64,000 bases of DNA from Mesorhizobium sp. WSM4313 (GCF_002294725.1 NZ_NSFT01000019.1:1-64000); one strand, 5' to 3'. Positions 27,576 through 39,622 are shown, counted from the stretch's first letter. Numbers and translations are program-made. Notes: a model not told the origin generated them from the sequence alone.

Positions 27576-27640
27576 CGTCTTTGCCCTTTTCGTCTATCCG
27601 TTGTTCACGCCACTCGCCGGGTGTCCCGCGCGGGGCGTGA

Positions 27641-28525
27641 TTAGAGCGCCTCGGCGCCCGAAATGATCTCGATCAGTTCCTTGGTGATCTGCGCCTGCCG
27701 CTGGCGGTTGTAGGTGATCGACAGCTTGTTGATCATGTCGCCGGCGTTGCGCGTCGCATTGTCCATCGCGCTCATCTTGGCGCCCATCTCGCCGGCCGCG
27801 TTCTCCAGCAGCGCGCGGAAGATCTGCACGGCGATGTTGCGCGGGATGAGGTCGGAAAGGATCTCGCCCGGCTCCGGCTCGTATTCGTAGACGGCATTGC
27901 CGCCACTGGTCGCCTCGGGAGCGGTCGACCCGGCGGCCGCCGGAATGATCTGCTGCGCCGTCGGGACCTGGCTGATCACCGACTTGAACTGCGAATAGAA
28001 CAGCGTGCAGATGTCGAAGCCGCCCTCGTTGAAGAGGTGGATGACCTTGCGCGCGATCGCATCGGCATTGGCGAAGCCGAGCGTCTTCACTTCGCGCAGG
28101 TCGACGCGCTCGAGGATCATCGAAGCGTATTCGCGGCGCAGGATGTCGTAGCCCTTCTTGCCGACGCAGATGATCTTCACCTGCTTGCCGTCGGCCAGCA
28201 GCCTGCGGATGTGGTCGCGGGCGAGACGCGCGATCTGCGAGTTGAAGCCGCCGCACAGGCCGCGCTCGGCCGTGCAGACGATAAGCAGATGCACATCGTC
28301 CCGGCCGGTGCCCGTCATCAGCGCCGGGGCATCGCCGCCGCCGCCGATCGCCTGGGTGATGTTGGCCAGAACCGCGCCCATGCGCTCGGAATAGGGTCTG
28401 GCTGCTTCCGCCGCTTCCTGCGCGCGACGCAGCTTCGCCGCGGCGACCATCTGCATCGCCTTGGTGATCTTCTGCGTCGCCTTGACCGAGGCGATACGGT
28501 TACGAAGGTCTTTTAACGAAGCCAT
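27641..28525 (-). CDS. atpG: ATP synthase F1 gamma subunit
   Basis: 294 residues. The long N-terminal helix MASLKDLRNRIASVKATQKI with TKAMQMVAAAKLRRAQ, and the C-terminal helix ending in YNRQRQAQITKELIEIISGA, form the rotor coiled coil that turns inside the alpha-beta ring. LLIVCTAERGLCGGFN marks the central domain. It lies between atpA (29-nt gap) and atpD (65-nt gap). Confidence 0.96.
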   Translation of the reverse strand: MASLKDLRNRIASVKATQKITKAMQMVAAAKLRRAQEAAEAARPYSERMGAVLANITQAIGGGGDAPALMTGTGRDDVHLLIVCTAERGLCGGFNSQIARLARDHIRRLLADGKQVKIICVGKKGYDILRREYASMILERVDLREVKTLGFANADAIARKVIHLFNEGGFDICTLFYSQFKSVISQVPTAQQIIPAAAGSTAPEATSGGNAVYEYEPEPGEILSDLIPRNIAVQIFRALLENAAGEMGAKMSAMDNATRNAGDMINKLSITYNRQRQAQITKELIEIISGAEAL

Positions 28526-28554
28526 GCTTCAAACCTGATCCCGTCCAGCTTCGT

Positions 28555-30084
28555 TCAAGCGAAGGTCTTGGCGAAGGCGTCGATCTCGGCCTTGAGCTTG
28601 GCGCGCAAATCGTCCGACAGCGCCTTCTCCTTGCGGATAGCATCGAGCACGTCCTTGCCGGCCGAGCGCATGTGGCTGAGCAGCCCATGCTCGAATTTGC
28701 CGACCTGGTTCAACGCCAGCTTGTCGAGATAGCCGTTGACTCCGGCGAAGATCACCGCGACCTGCTCCTCGACCTTGAGCGGCGAGAATTGCGGCTGCTT
28801 GAGCAGCTCCGTCAGGCGCGAACCGCGATTGAGCAGACGCTGCGTTGCCGCGTCGAGGTCGGAGCCGAACTGCGCGAAGGCAGCCATTTCGCGATACTGC
28901 GCGAGCTCGCCCTTGATCGAGCCGGCGACCTGCTTCATCGCCCTGATCTGCGCCGAAGAGCCGACACGCGACACAGACAGGCCGACGTTCACTGCAGGGC
29001 GGATGCCCTGGAAGAACAGGTTGGTTTCGAGGAAGATCTGGCCGTCGGTGATCGAGATCACGTTGGTCGGAATGTAGGCGGACACGTCGTTGGCCTGCGT
29101 CTCGATGATCGGCAGCGCGGTCAGCGACCCGTTGCCGTTGTCGTCATTGAGCTTGGCGGCGCGCTCGAGCAGGCGCGAGTGCAGGTAGAAGACGTCGCCC
29201 GGATAGGCTTCACGGCCCGGCGGGCGGCGCAGCAGGAGCGACATCTGGCGGTAGGCGACGGCCTGCTTCGACAGATCGTCATAGCTGATCAGCGCATGCA
29301 TGCCGTTGTCGCGGAAATATTCGCCCATGGTGCAGGCGGTGAACGGCGCCAGGAACTGCATCGGCGCCGGATCGGACGCGGTGGCGGCGACGATGATCGA
29401 ATATTCGAGCGCGCCGCGCTCTTCCAGCACCTTGACGAACTGCGCGACGGTCGAGCGCTTCTGGCCGACGGCGACGTAGACGCAGTAGAGCTTTTCCTTC
29501 TCGGGGCCGTTGTCGTGCACCGACTTCTGGTTCAGCATCGTGTCGAGGATGATGGCGGTCTTGCCGGTCTGGCGGTCGCCGATGACCAGTTCGCGCTGGC
29601 CGCGGCCGACCGGGATCAGCGCGTCGATGGCCTTGAGGCCGGTCGACATCGGCTCATGCACCGACTTGCGCGGGATGATGCCGGGCGCCTTGACGTCGAC
29701 ACGCTTGCGTTCGGTCGCCTTGATCGGGCCCTTACCGTCGATCGGATTGCCCAGCGCGTCGACGACGCGGCCGAGCAGGCCCATGCCGACAGGCGCGTCG
29801 ACGATGGCGCCGGTGCGCTTGACGGTGTCGCCTTCCTTGATGTCGCGGTCGGCACCGAAGATGACGACGCCGACATTGTCTGCTTCGAGGTTCAGCGCCA
29901 TGCCGCGGATGCCGCCCGGGAATTCGACCATCTCGCCGGCCTGGACGTTATCGAGGCCGTAGACGCGGGCGATGCCGTCACCGACGGACAGAACCTGGCC
30001 GACTTCGGAGACCTCGGCCTCCCTGCCGAAATTCTTGATCTGGTCTTTCAGAATTGCGGAAATTTCCGCGGCGCGGATGTCCAT
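28555..30084 (-). CDS. atpA: ATP synthase F1 alpha subunit
   Basis: 509 residues, the usual length. The start MDIRAAEISAILKDQIKNFG is conserved. The Walker A loop reads VIGDRQTGKTAI, with the alpha-type Gln, and VGLSVSRVGSSAQIRAMKQV is the family signature near residue 370. It binds non-catalytic nucleotides and forms the hexamer with AtpD. Its ATG shares one base with the atpH stop, so translation of the two is coupled. Confidence 0.97.
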   Translation of the reverse strand: MDIRAAEISAILKDQIKNFGREAEVSEVGQVLSVGDGIARVYGLDNVQAGEMVEFPGGIRGMALNLEADNVGVVIFGADRDIKEGDTVKRTGAIVDAPVGMGLLGRVVDALGNPIDGKGPIKATERKRVDVKAPGIIPRKSVHEPMSTGLKAIDALIPVGRGQRELVIGDRQTGKTAIILDTMLNQKSVHDNGPEKEKLYCVYVAVGQKRSTVAQFVKVLEERGALEYSIIVAATASDPAPMQFLAPFTACTMGEYFRDNGMHALISYDDLSKQAVAYRQMSLLLRRPPGREAYPGDVFYLHSRLLERAAKLNDDNGNGSLTALPIIETQANDVSAYIPTNVISITDGQIFLETNLFFQGIRPAVNVGLSVSRVGSSAQIRAMKQVAGSIKGELAQYREMAAFAQFGSDLDAATQRLLNRGSRLTELLKQPQFSPLKVEEQVAVIFAGVNGYLDKLALNQVGKFEHGLLSHMRSAGKDVLDAIRKEKALSDDLRAKLKAEIDAFAKTFA

Positions 30085-30644
30085 CAGCCGACCTCTTTCA
30101 GTGCAAGCTTGAGCGAATTGAGTTTGGTTTTGAGCGACGTGTCGATCTGACGCGAGCCCATCTTGACGATCAGGCCGCCGAGCAGTGACGGATCGACGGT
30201 CATGGCAATGGCCACGTCCTTGCCGGCGATGCCCTTCAGCGTCGCCTGGAGTTCAGCCTGCTGCGCCGCCGTCAGCGCATGCGCCGAGGTGACCTCGGCC
30301 GATGCCTCGCCGCGATGGTCGGCTGCGATCTGGCGAAATGCCTTGATCATGCCGGGTACCGCGAACAGGCGGCGGTTCTTGGCGACGACGCGCAGGAAAT
30401 TGCCCACCAGGCCGGTGATCTGGGCCTTGTCGGCGATGGCGGCGATGGCCCTTGCCTGGTCCTCGCCGGAAAACACCGGGCTGTTGATCAACCGCGCGAG
30501 ATCGTCGCTGCTGTTGAGCATTGCCTCGAAGCTGGCCAGGTCGGCCTCGACCTTGGCGACTGAATTGTCCTGCAGCGCAAGCTCGAACAGCGAGCCTGCA
30601 TAGCGTTCGGCGACAGCTGAGATTGGCGATGACGATTGGGCCAC
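30084..30644 (-). CDS. atpH: ATP synthase F1 delta subunit
   Basis: 186 residues from GTG 30644 (MAQSSSPISAVAERYAGSLF). The helical N-terminal domain carries ERYAGSLFELA, and the C-terminal domain ends VDPSLLGGLIVKMGSRQIDT, the delta/OSCP signature. It links F1 to the peripheral stalk b subunits. It is the first gene of the operon; the 235 nt upstream to the next gene should hold the promoter. An in-frame ATG at 30734 would add a basic leader and is less likely. Confidence 0.95.
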   Translation of the reverse strand: MAQSSSPISAVAERYAGSLFELALQDNSVAKVEADLASFEAMLNSSDDLARLINSPVFSGEDQARAIAAIADKAQITGLVGNFLRVVAKNRRLFAVPGMIKAFRQIAADHRGEASAEVTSAHALTAAQQAELQATLKGIAGKDVAIAMTVDPSLLGGLIVKMGSRQIDTSLKTKLNSLKLALKEVG

Positions 30645-30879
30645 GGACCGTCTTTTCTCTTGTCTGACAGGCCGCAGATTGTTGGCGCGAGCGAGAACTC
30701 TGGCTAAATCTTTGACCTTACTGCATTTTTCCAAGCACGGAGGCGCGGCTTCCGCTATCCCCGGTCGAAAGTCGATTGCCGTCTAGCACAGGCTTTTTAA
30801 GACCGCAATGCATCGTCCGGCATGGTTTTCAGGCACTTTTGTCGCATCAGGCGGCTGGCGCCGATCCCAAGCGCCGGAT

Positions 30880-31275
30880 TCACAGTACAAAGCCGAAGGC
30901 AAAGGCCAGGGGCAGCGCCGCCAGCGCCAATTCAACCACGATCGAAACCCAGTTGAAAGGGGTGTTGGCGCCGTCCGACATCATCGACAGGAGCCGGCCG
31001 AAGGCGGTGAACAGCCAGGAGAAGCCCAGCGCCATGTAAAGCAGCGGCTGCGCCAGAAGAATGCAGCACAGGCTGACGCCGAGATAAAAGCCCGACATGC
31101 GGCCGCGTCCCTCGGCGATCGCCGCCGCTTTCTCGGGCCTCGGCTGCAGGCGCAGCGCGCGAAACGCAAGCCCCGGCGCCAGGAACAGGAACAGGCCGAG
31201 CGCCAAGGTCACGACGGCGCTCGACCAAGCCAGCCACTCACCCTGGCTGGCGGGCCACGGAAACGCGAAGTCCAT
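30880..31275 (-). CDS. Small membrane protein, DUF4345-like
   Basis: 131 residues with four predicted membrane helices: WSSAVVTLALGLFLFLAPGL, GFYLGVSLCCILLAQPLLYM, SWLFTAFGRLLSMM and WVSIVVELALAALPLAFAF. The GxSLCCILLA segment after a short polar loop, followed by a FGRLLS motif, recalls DUF4345-type proteins, but I am not certain of the family. It is a single gene downstream of the racemase gene on the same strand. Confidence 0.55.
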   Translation of the reverse strand: MDFAFPWPASQGEWLAWSSAVVTLALGLFLFLAPGLAFRALRLQPRPEKAAAIAEGRGRMSGFYLGVSLCCILLAQPLLYMALGFSWLFTAFGRLLSMMSDGANTPFNWVSIVVELALAALPLAFAFGFVL

Positions 31276-31370
31276 AAAATCCCCCTCTTATTTCTTGTTC
31301 TGAAACAGCGGCATTCTAGCCAGGGAATGAAGGCGCGCCAGAGGACGGCGGGCACATTAGGTACAGCGCA

Positions 31371-32066
31371 TCAGGCGAGCGCGAAATCGACCGCGGCCGC
31401 GGCATGGATGCGCGTCGTGTCGAAGACCGGAATGTCGAAATCGCCCTGGCCGATCAACATGGTGATCTCGGTGCATCCCATGATGACGCCGTCCACACGG
31501 TCAATGCGCCGCATCCGGCCGATCTCGTCGAGAAAGGCGGATTTCGATTCGGGCCTGACGATGCCTTGGCAGAGCTCGTCATAGATCACCCGATGCACCA
31601 TGTCGCGGCCGCCCTGGTCGGGCACGATCGGCTGCAGTCCGTATTTCTCCGCGAGCCGTCTCTTGTAGAAATCCTGTTCCATGGTGAAGCGTGTCGCCAG
31701 CAGCGCCGGCCGCTTCACGCCGGCATCGACGACAGCCTGCGCCGTGGCGTCGGCGATGTGGATGAGCGGGATCGATATGGCCGACTGCACCGCGTCGGCG
31801 AGCTTGTGCATGGTGTTGGTGCAGACCATCAAGCCCTCGGCGCCGCCCGCCTCCAGCTTGCGCGCGGCTTCCACCAGAAGGACGCCGGCGCCCTCCCAGT
31901 CGCCTGCATGCTGGCGTTCGGCGATCTCGGCGAAATCGAACGACCACAGCAACAGCTTGGCCGAATGCAGCCCACCCAGCCGCTCGCGCACGATCTCGTT
32001 GAGCAGGCGGTAATAGATCGCCGTCGATTCCCGACTCATGCCGCCGAGAAGGGCAAGGGTTTTCAT
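31371..32066 (-). CDS. Aspartate/glutamate racemase family protein
   Basis: 231 residues. It begins MKTLALLGGMSRESTAIYYR, the GGM-S--ST--YY signature of the YgeA/aspartate racemase family. The two catalytic cysteines are C82 in VCTNTMHKL and C198 in IMGCTEITML. These enzymes interconvert L- and D-aspartate or glutamate without a cofactor by a two-base mechanism. The exact amino acid cannot be told. It lies 33 nt downstream of priA on the same strand and might share its transcript. Confidence 0.88.
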   Translation of the reverse strand: MKTLALLGGMSRESTAIYYRLLNEIVRERLGGLHSAKLLLWSFDFAEIAERQHAGDWEGAGVLLVEAARKLEAGGAEGLMVCTNTMHKLADAVQSAISIPLIHIADATAQAVVDAGVKRPALLATRFTMEQDFYKRRLAEKYGLQPIVPDQGGRDMVHRVIYDELCQGIVRPESKSAFLDEIGRMRRIDRVDGVIMGCTEITMLIGQGDFDIPVFDTTRIHAAAAVDFALA

Positions 32067-32099
32067 AAGCGACCACTCCGTTGGGACTGTCTCTCCCGG

Positions 32100-34283
32100 T
32101 TATAAGAAGCTCTGCGGGTCGATGTCGACCTGCACCCTGACCGAGCCGCGCAGCTTCGGTCCTTCCGCCAGCATGGCCCGAATAAAGCCTTGCATGTCCG
32201 CGCGCCGTTCGCCTTGCACCAACAGCCGGAATCGGTGACGGCCGCCGATCAGCGACAAGGGCGCCTCGGCCGGGCCGAGCACGAAGAGATCGGTAGCCTG
32301 CGGCGCCGCGCGCCTTAACCCCCGTGCATGGCTTTCCGCCTCGCCGCGTGTCGCGGCGCTGACGATGATGCCGGCGAGCCGGCCGAAGGGCGGCAGCGCC
32401 GCCCGTTCGCGCTCGGCGATCTCGCGCTCGTAAAAGGCTTCCGAATCGCCCGAGACGATCGCCCGCATCACCGGATGATCCGGCTGGTAGGTCTGCAGGA
32501 GGCCGAGGCTCTTCTTGCCGGTGCGGCCGGCACGCCCCGTCACCTGGCTGAGCAGCTGGAAGGTGCGCTCGGCGGCGCGCGGATCGCCATTGGCCAATCC
32601 CAAATCCGCATCGACCACGCCTACCAGCGTCATGCCGGGAAAATTATGACCCTTGGCGACCAGCTGCGTGCCGATGACGATATCGGCCTCGCCATTGGCG
32701 ACCGCCTCGAGCTCGAGCCTGAGCCGGCGTACGCCGCCCAGAAGATCGGACGACAGCACGATGGTGCGGGCATCGGGGAAATGCCCGACCACTTCCTCGG
32801 CGATGCGCTCGACGCCTGGGCCGCATGCCACCAGATGGTCGAGCGTGCCGCATTCCGGACAGGCTTCCGGCCGCCGCTCGTTGTGGCCGCAATGATGGCA
32901 GACGAGCTGGCCGCGAAAGCGATGCTCGACCAGCCAGGCCGAGCAGACCGGGCAGCCGAAGCGATGGCCGCAAACGCGGCAAAGCGTCAGCGGCGCATAA
33001 CCGCGCCTGTTGAGGAAGAGCAGCGACTGCTCCTTCCTCTCCAGCGTGCGCTGCATCTGCTCCAGCAAGACCGGCGACAGGAAGCCGCCTCGCGCCGGCG
33101 GCGAGCGCCGCATGTCGATCGACTTGAGGTCGGGAAGCGCTGCCTCGGCGAAACGCGACGACAGCACGGCCCGATCGTAGCGGCCCTGGCTGGCATTGAC
33201 CCGGCTTTCCACCGAGGGCGTCGCCGAAGCGAGCACGACCGGGAAACCACCGATATGGCCGCGCACCACCGCCATGTCACGCGCGTTGTAGAAGACGCGG
33301 TCTTCCTGCTTGTAGGCGGGATCGTGCTCCTCGTCGACGACGATCAGGCCGAGTTCCTTGAACGGCAGGAACAGCGCCGAGCGCGCGCCGGCGACGACGC
33401 GCACGCCGCCCTCCGCGATCTGGCGCCAGACGCGTTCGCGCATCCGCGGCGGCAGGTCGGAATGCCATTCCGCCGGCTTGGCGCCGAACCGGTCCTGGAA
33501 ACGTTCCAGGAAGGCATGCGTCAGCGCGATTTCCGGCAACAGGATCAGCACCTGTCTGCCCTTGTCGAGCGCCGCTGCCACCGCTTCGAAATAGACTTCC
33601 GTCTTGCCGGAGCCGGTGACGCCGTCGAGCAGCGTGACGTTAAAGCCATCGGCGGCGACCGCGGCGCGCAGCTTGTCAGCCGCCGCTTTCTGGTCAGGCA
33701 TCAATTCCGGCACGGCATGAGAAGGATCAGGCGCCGCCACCACCGGACGCGGCGGGATCATCACCGTCTCGAACACGCCCTGTGCCCGCAAACCGTCGAT
33801 GACGGTCGAGGAGACGCCAGCGGCGTGCGCCAGCCCCGAGCGCGTCCAGGCAAGCCCGCCTTCGGCCGTCTCGAGCACGCGCCGCCGCGCGTCGGTCATC
33901 CGGTCGGGCCCGGCCAGCGTGCGCTGCAGCCCTTCGATCCACGGCTCGGGGTCGAAAGCCTCGGGCGCGCGCAGCAGCATACGGGCCACCATGCCAGGGG
34001 CCGACAGCGTGTATTGCGCGATCCAGTCGACGAAGCGGCGCATCGCCTTGTCGATCGGCGGGCAGTCGAACACCTCCTCGATCGGCCGCAATTTCTTCGC
34101 ATCGACGGTCTCGACCGCGCCATCCCAGACGATGCCGGCCACCTGCCGCGGCCCGAGCGGCACGCGCACGATCGAGCCCGGCACCACGCGCATGCCGGGC
34201 GGCACGGCATAGGTATAGGGCCGTTCGGCGGGCATCGGCACCAGCACGGGCGCGGCTGCGACAAAGGGCGAATCTTCGATCAT
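32100..34283 (-). CDS. priA: Primosomal replication protein N' (PriA helicase)
   Basis: 727 residues. An N-terminal DNA-binding region is followed by the helicase: Walker A DGVTGSGKTEVYFEAV, DEEH box IVVDEEHDPAYKQ, LASATPSVES, and motif V/VI GTQLVAKGHNFPG and VTGRAGRTGK. The zinc-binding cysteine pairs (CRVCGHRFGCPVC, CHHCGHNERRPEACPEC) lie between the two helicase lobes, as in all PriA proteins. It reloads the replicative helicase at repaired or stalled forks. The start ATG is at 34283; the plus-strand transaldolase gene is divergent. Confidence 0.96.
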   Translation of the reverse strand: MIEDSPFVAAAPVLVPMPAERPYTYAVPPGMRVVPGSIVRVPLGPRQVAGIVWDGAVETVDAKKLRPIEEVFDCPPIDKAMRRFVDWIAQYTLSAPGMVARMLLRAPEAFDPEPWIEGLQRTLAGPDRMTDARRRVLETAEGGLAWTRSGLAHAAGVSSTVIDGLRAQGVFETVMIPPRPVVAAPDPSHAVPELMPDQKAAADKLRAAVAADGFNVTLLDGVTGSGKTEVYFEAVAAALDKGRQVLILLPEIALTHAFLERFQDRFGAKPAEWHSDLPPRMRERVWRQIAEGGVRVVAGARSALFLPFKELGLIVVDEEHDPAYKQEDRVFYNARDMAVVRGHIGGFPVVLASATPSVESRVNASQGRYDRAVLSSRFAEAALPDLKSIDMRRSPPARGGFLSPVLLEQMQRTLERKEQSLLFLNRRGYAPLTLCRVCGHRFGCPVCSAWLVEHRFRGQLVCHHCGHNERRPEACPECGTLDHLVACGPGVERIAEEVVGHFPDARTIVLSSDLLGGVRRLRLELEAVANGEADIVIGTQLVAKGHNFPGMTLVGVVDADLGLANGDPRAAERTFQLLSQVTGRAGRTGKKSLGLLQTYQPDHPVMRAIVSGDSEAFYEREIAERERAALPPFGRLAGIIVSAATRGEAESHARGLRRAAPQATDLFVLGPAEAPLSLIGGRHRFRLLVQGERRADMQGFIRAMLAEGPKLRGSVRVQVDIDPQSFL

Positions 34284-34336
34284 CGGGCGTGACCTTGCCC
34301 CGACTTTGCTCTAGATCAAAGGGGACCCTCGCATGT

Positions 34337-34354
34337 GCCTGGCGGGCGCCAGGC
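34337..34354. promoter_or_regulatory. Perfect palindrome upstream of the transaldolase gene
   Basis: GCCTGGCGGGCGCCAGGC is an 8-bp inverted repeat around GG, 8 nt before the AAGGAGA ribosome-binding site of the gene at 34374. It could be an operator or a small leader hairpin. Confidence 0.35.
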
Positions 34355-34373
34355 GATCCCCAAGGAGACAGCC

Positions 34374-35030
34374 ATGAAGTTTTTTGTCGACACCGCTGAC
34401 ATCAAGGAAATTAAGGAGCTGCACGATCTGGGGCTGCTGGACGGCGTCACCACCAACCCGTCGCTGATCCTGAAATCGGGCGGCAAGATTTCCGAAGTCA
34501 CCAAGCAAATCTGCGACATCGTCGAAGGGCCGGTCTCGGCCGAGGTGGTGGCCACCGAATACAAGGACATGATGGCCGAGGCCGAGGTGTTGGCCAAGAT
34601 CGCGCCGAACGTGGCCATCAAGGTGCCGCTGACGCTAGACGGCCTGAAGGCCTGCAAGACCATCCGCACCGAAATGAACCGCATGGTCAACGTGACGCTC
34701 TGCTTCTCGGCCAACCAGGCGCTGCTGGCCGCCAAGGCCGGCGCCTCCTTCATCTCGCCTTTCGTCGGCCGCATCGACGACACCGGCTCGGACGGCATGG
34801 AGCTGATCTCGGAAATCCGCACCATCTACGACAATTACGATTTCAAGACCGAGATCCTGACCGCCTCGGTGCGCACGGTGAACCACGTCAAGCAAGCCGC
34901 GCTGATCGGCGCCGATATCGTGACCGCGCCGCCGGCCACGCTGAAGGCGCTGGTCAATCACCCGCTGACCGACAAAGGCCTCGCCGCCTTTCTCGCCGAC
35001 TGGGCCAAAACCGGCCAGAAGATCGGCTGA
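34374..35030 (+). CDS. tal: Transaldolase / fructose-6-phosphate aldolase family
   Basis: 218 residues from ATG 34374 behind AAGGAGA. This is the short transaldolase (TalC/FSA) form: MKFFVDTADIKEIKELHDLG, LDGVTTNPSLI, the Schiff-base lysine in AIKVPLT, LCFSANQALLAAKAGASFIS, FVGRIDDTG and TEILTASVRT. It transfers or cleaves dihydroxyacetone units between sugar phosphates in the non-oxidative pentose phosphate pathway. Transaldolase against aldolase activity cannot be settled here. It is a single gene, divergent from priA, with a clean terminator at 35111-35134. Confidence 0.92.
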   Translation: MKFFVDTADIKEIKELHDLGLLDGVTTNPSLILKSGGKISEVTKQICDIVEGPVSAEVVATEYKDMMAEAEVLAKIAPNVAIKVPLTLDGLKACKTIRTEMNRMVNVTLCFSANQALLAAKAGASFISPFVGRIDDTGSDGMELISEIRTIYDNYDFKTEILTASVRTVNHVKQAALIGADIVTAPPATLKALVNHPLTDKGLAAFLADWAKTGQKIG

Positions 35031-35035
35031 GGCCG

Positions 35036-35082
35036 GAGCAATTCCAGGAAAGTGTGTAACGATTTTCCGTCTGGGAATTGCG
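35036..35082. repeat. GCAATTCC palindromic intergenic repeat
   Basis: GAGCAATTCCAGGAAAGTGT at the left and GGGAATTGC at the right form an imperfect palindrome just after the transaldolase stop. A half copy is at 8963-8991. Confidence 0.6.
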
Positions 35083-35110
35083 CAAGGCAAAAAGCAACTG
35101 AGTAGCAAAG

Positions 35111-35134
35111 AAGGCCGGGCAACCGGCCTTTTTT
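35111..35134 (+). terminator. Rho-independent terminator
   Basis: AAGGCCGG, loop GCAA, CCGGCCTT, then TTTT: a perfect 8-bp stem with a T run, 81 nt downstream of the transaldolase stop. Confidence 0.85.
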
Positions 35135-35200
35135 CGTGGCAAAGTGCCTATGCCTTGCCAGGTCACCTGCCTCGGCGATTGGCCGTAACGCCCATCGCGA

Positions 35201-35385
35201 TCGTCATCCACGGGCGGAGCAAGGAGCGAAGCGACGCGCGCAGACCCGAGGATCCACTCCGTGACATACGAGCGTCGCAACGGTGCAGAATTCTGCTCCG
35301 CCGCACCTTCAGGCCGAGGTAACGGAATGGATCCTAGGATCTACGCGACGCCGCTTCGCGGCTGCTCCGCCCTGGGATGACGAAG
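35201..35385. repeat. Dispersed palindromic repeat, family A, copy 1
   Basis: The element opens CGTCATCCACGGGCGGAGC and closes with CTGGGATGACGAAG. Inner arms GACCCGAGGATCCACTCCGT and ACGGAATGGATCCTAGGATC are inverted relative to each other. The second copy at 44890-45077 has the same plan. Confidence 0.8.
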
Positions 35386-35418
35386 TTCGGAAGGCTTCAG
35401 CCAATCTCCGGCGAGGAA

Positions 35419-35983
35419 CTAGGCCTTTTTGCCGTGCCTGGCCAAATCCTGGGCGATGGAAAGCCGCAGCAGGTCGGCCAACTCACGCGCAGCGCGGTTC
35501 TCCGCATCGATCTGCGCACGATAGGCCGCGAATTCCTGGCGCGGCCGGTCGAAGGACGAGGGGATCGAGCGCTTGCCGACGGCAATCACCGTGTTGGTCG
35601 CGGTGTCCCTGAGCACGTAGTTGGCGGTCAGCGTGACCGTGCCGGCCGTCGGCTCGTCTTCCTGGGTCTGCACCTGCACGATGGCCGCCGATTCGACGAG
35701 CTCGGTGACGCCGAGATCGAGCGTGTAGGCCGGCGAGGCCGGCTCGCCCGAGCCCTGCCCGAAAGCGAAGATCAGATTGTTGCGCACCTGCTGCGCGTAA
35801 CGGGTATTGACCGGCTTGATCGAGATCGAACCGAGCTCGGCGGAGGCGCTGAGCGATCCGGGCGACAGCGGCTGGCTGGAATAGAGCGGCCGCACGGTGC
35901 AGGCCGAGACCAGCGCCAGCGCGGCGACCATGCCGCAGAGCGCCAAGCGGCCGCGCAGGCGGGCCGCATCTGACTTCACCGGA

Positions 35984-35997
<14 letters not shown>
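35419..35997 (-). CDS. lptE: LPS-assembly lipoprotein LptE
   Basis: 192 residues. The signal ends in a lipobox LALVSAC at about residue 33, so the mature protein is an outer-membrane lipoprotein. The start of the mature part, TVRPLYSSQPL, and the C-terminal RAARELADLLRLSIAQDLAR are typical of alphaproteobacterial LptE. It plugs the LptD barrel and helps insert lipopolysaccharide into the outer membrane. It overlaps the 3' end of leuS by 14 nt, the usual leuS-lptE arrangement. Confidence 0.88.
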
Positions 35998-38611
<2,614 letters not shown>

Positions 38612-38653
38612 CGGATGTTTTTCACTTAAAAGCAGGTGCGCGGTGCTGGATTA

Positions 38654-38794
38654 AGGCGTGTCGATATTCAGGTCAGGCCGAGCCGAAAATGGCGGGTTCC
38701 GAGAACCGGAGCGAAGCGTACTTAAGTACGTGAGCACCGGAAGCGCAGGAAACCGGCATTTGCAGGCCGGCATCACCTGAATATCGACACGCCT
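38654..38794. repeat. Dispersed palindromic repeat, family B, copy 1
   Basis: Perfect 20-bp outer arms AGGCGTGTCGATATTCAGGT (38654-38673) and its complement (38775-38794) enclose GGGTTCCGAGAACCGGAGCG, TACTTAAGTACGTGAGCACC and further self-complementary segments. Copy 2 is at 51756-51895. Confidence 0.85.
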
Positions 38795-38899
38795 GGGCCG
38801 GCAGCCGAGACAATGTCGTCGCGGTGTTCACCATGGATTGCCGGACCCGTCAACTGCGGCGAGCCGGCCGACCATGAAAACTATAGGCAGGATAGTGGC

Positions 38900-39562
38900 A
38901 TGACGAACGCCGTAGAGCAGCTTCACGCGGTCAGGGCGAAGATCGCGAACGCCGAGCGCGAGGCGAAGCGAGCGCCCGGCGCCGTCACGCTTGTGGCGGT
39001 GTCGAAGACCTTCGCGGCCGAGGACATCCGCCCCGTCATCGAGGCAGGCCAGCGCGTCTTCGGCGAGAACCGCGTGCAGGAAGCGCAAGGCAAATGGCCG
39101 GCGCTGAAGGCGGCATTTGCCGATATCGAGCTGCACCTGATTGGCCCGCTGCAATCCAACAAGGCCAAGGAAGCGGTGGCGCTTTTCGATATCATCGAGA
39201 CGGTCGACCGTGAGAAGATCGCCGCCGAGCTTTCAAAAGAAATGGCCCGGCAGGGCCGGGCGCCGAAACTCTATGTCCAGGTCAACACCGGCTCCGAGCC
39301 GCAAAAGGCCGGCATCGAGCCGCGCGAGGCGGTCGCTTTCGTCAAACGCTGCCGCGACATGCACGGTCTCGCCATCGAAGGCCTGATGTGCATCCCGCCG
39401 GCCGATGAAAACCCCGGCCCGCATTTCGCGCTGCTGGAAAAGCTCGCCCGCGAGGCCGGTGTCGCGAAGCTCTCGATGGGCATGTCCGGCGATTACGAGA
39501 CCGCCATCGCCTTCGGCGCGACCAGCGTCAGGGTCGGGTCGGCAATCTTCGGCAACCGGTGA
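38900..39562 (+). CDS. YggS-type PLP homeostasis protein
   Basis: 220 residues from ATG 38900. Family marks: VTLVAVSKTFAAEDI carries the PLP-binding lysine near residue 35, VFGENRVQEAQGKW follows, then HLIGPLQSNKAKEAV, LYVQVNTGSEPQKAGI, GLMCIPP, LSMGMSGDYETAIAFGATSV and VRVGSAIFG at the end. It binds pyridoxal phosphate and buffers its cellular level; no catalytic reaction is established for the family. It is an isolated gene beyond the family B repeat. Confidence 0.93.
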   Translation: MTNAVEQLHAVRAKIANAEREAKRAPGAVTLVAVSKTFAAEDIRPVIEAGQRVFGENRVQEAQGKWPALKAAFADIELHLIGPLQSNKAKEAVALFDIIETVDREKIAAELSKEMARQGRAPKLYVQVNTGSEPQKAGIEPREAVAFVKRCRDMHGLAIEGLMCIPPADENPGPHFALLEKLAREAGVAKLSMGMSGDYETAIAFGATSVRVGSAIFGNR

Positions 39563-39622
39563 CGCCGTCACCCGCTATCTTTCCGTGGGGTTGATTGATG
39601 ATCCGCTGCCGCCACGCTATAT

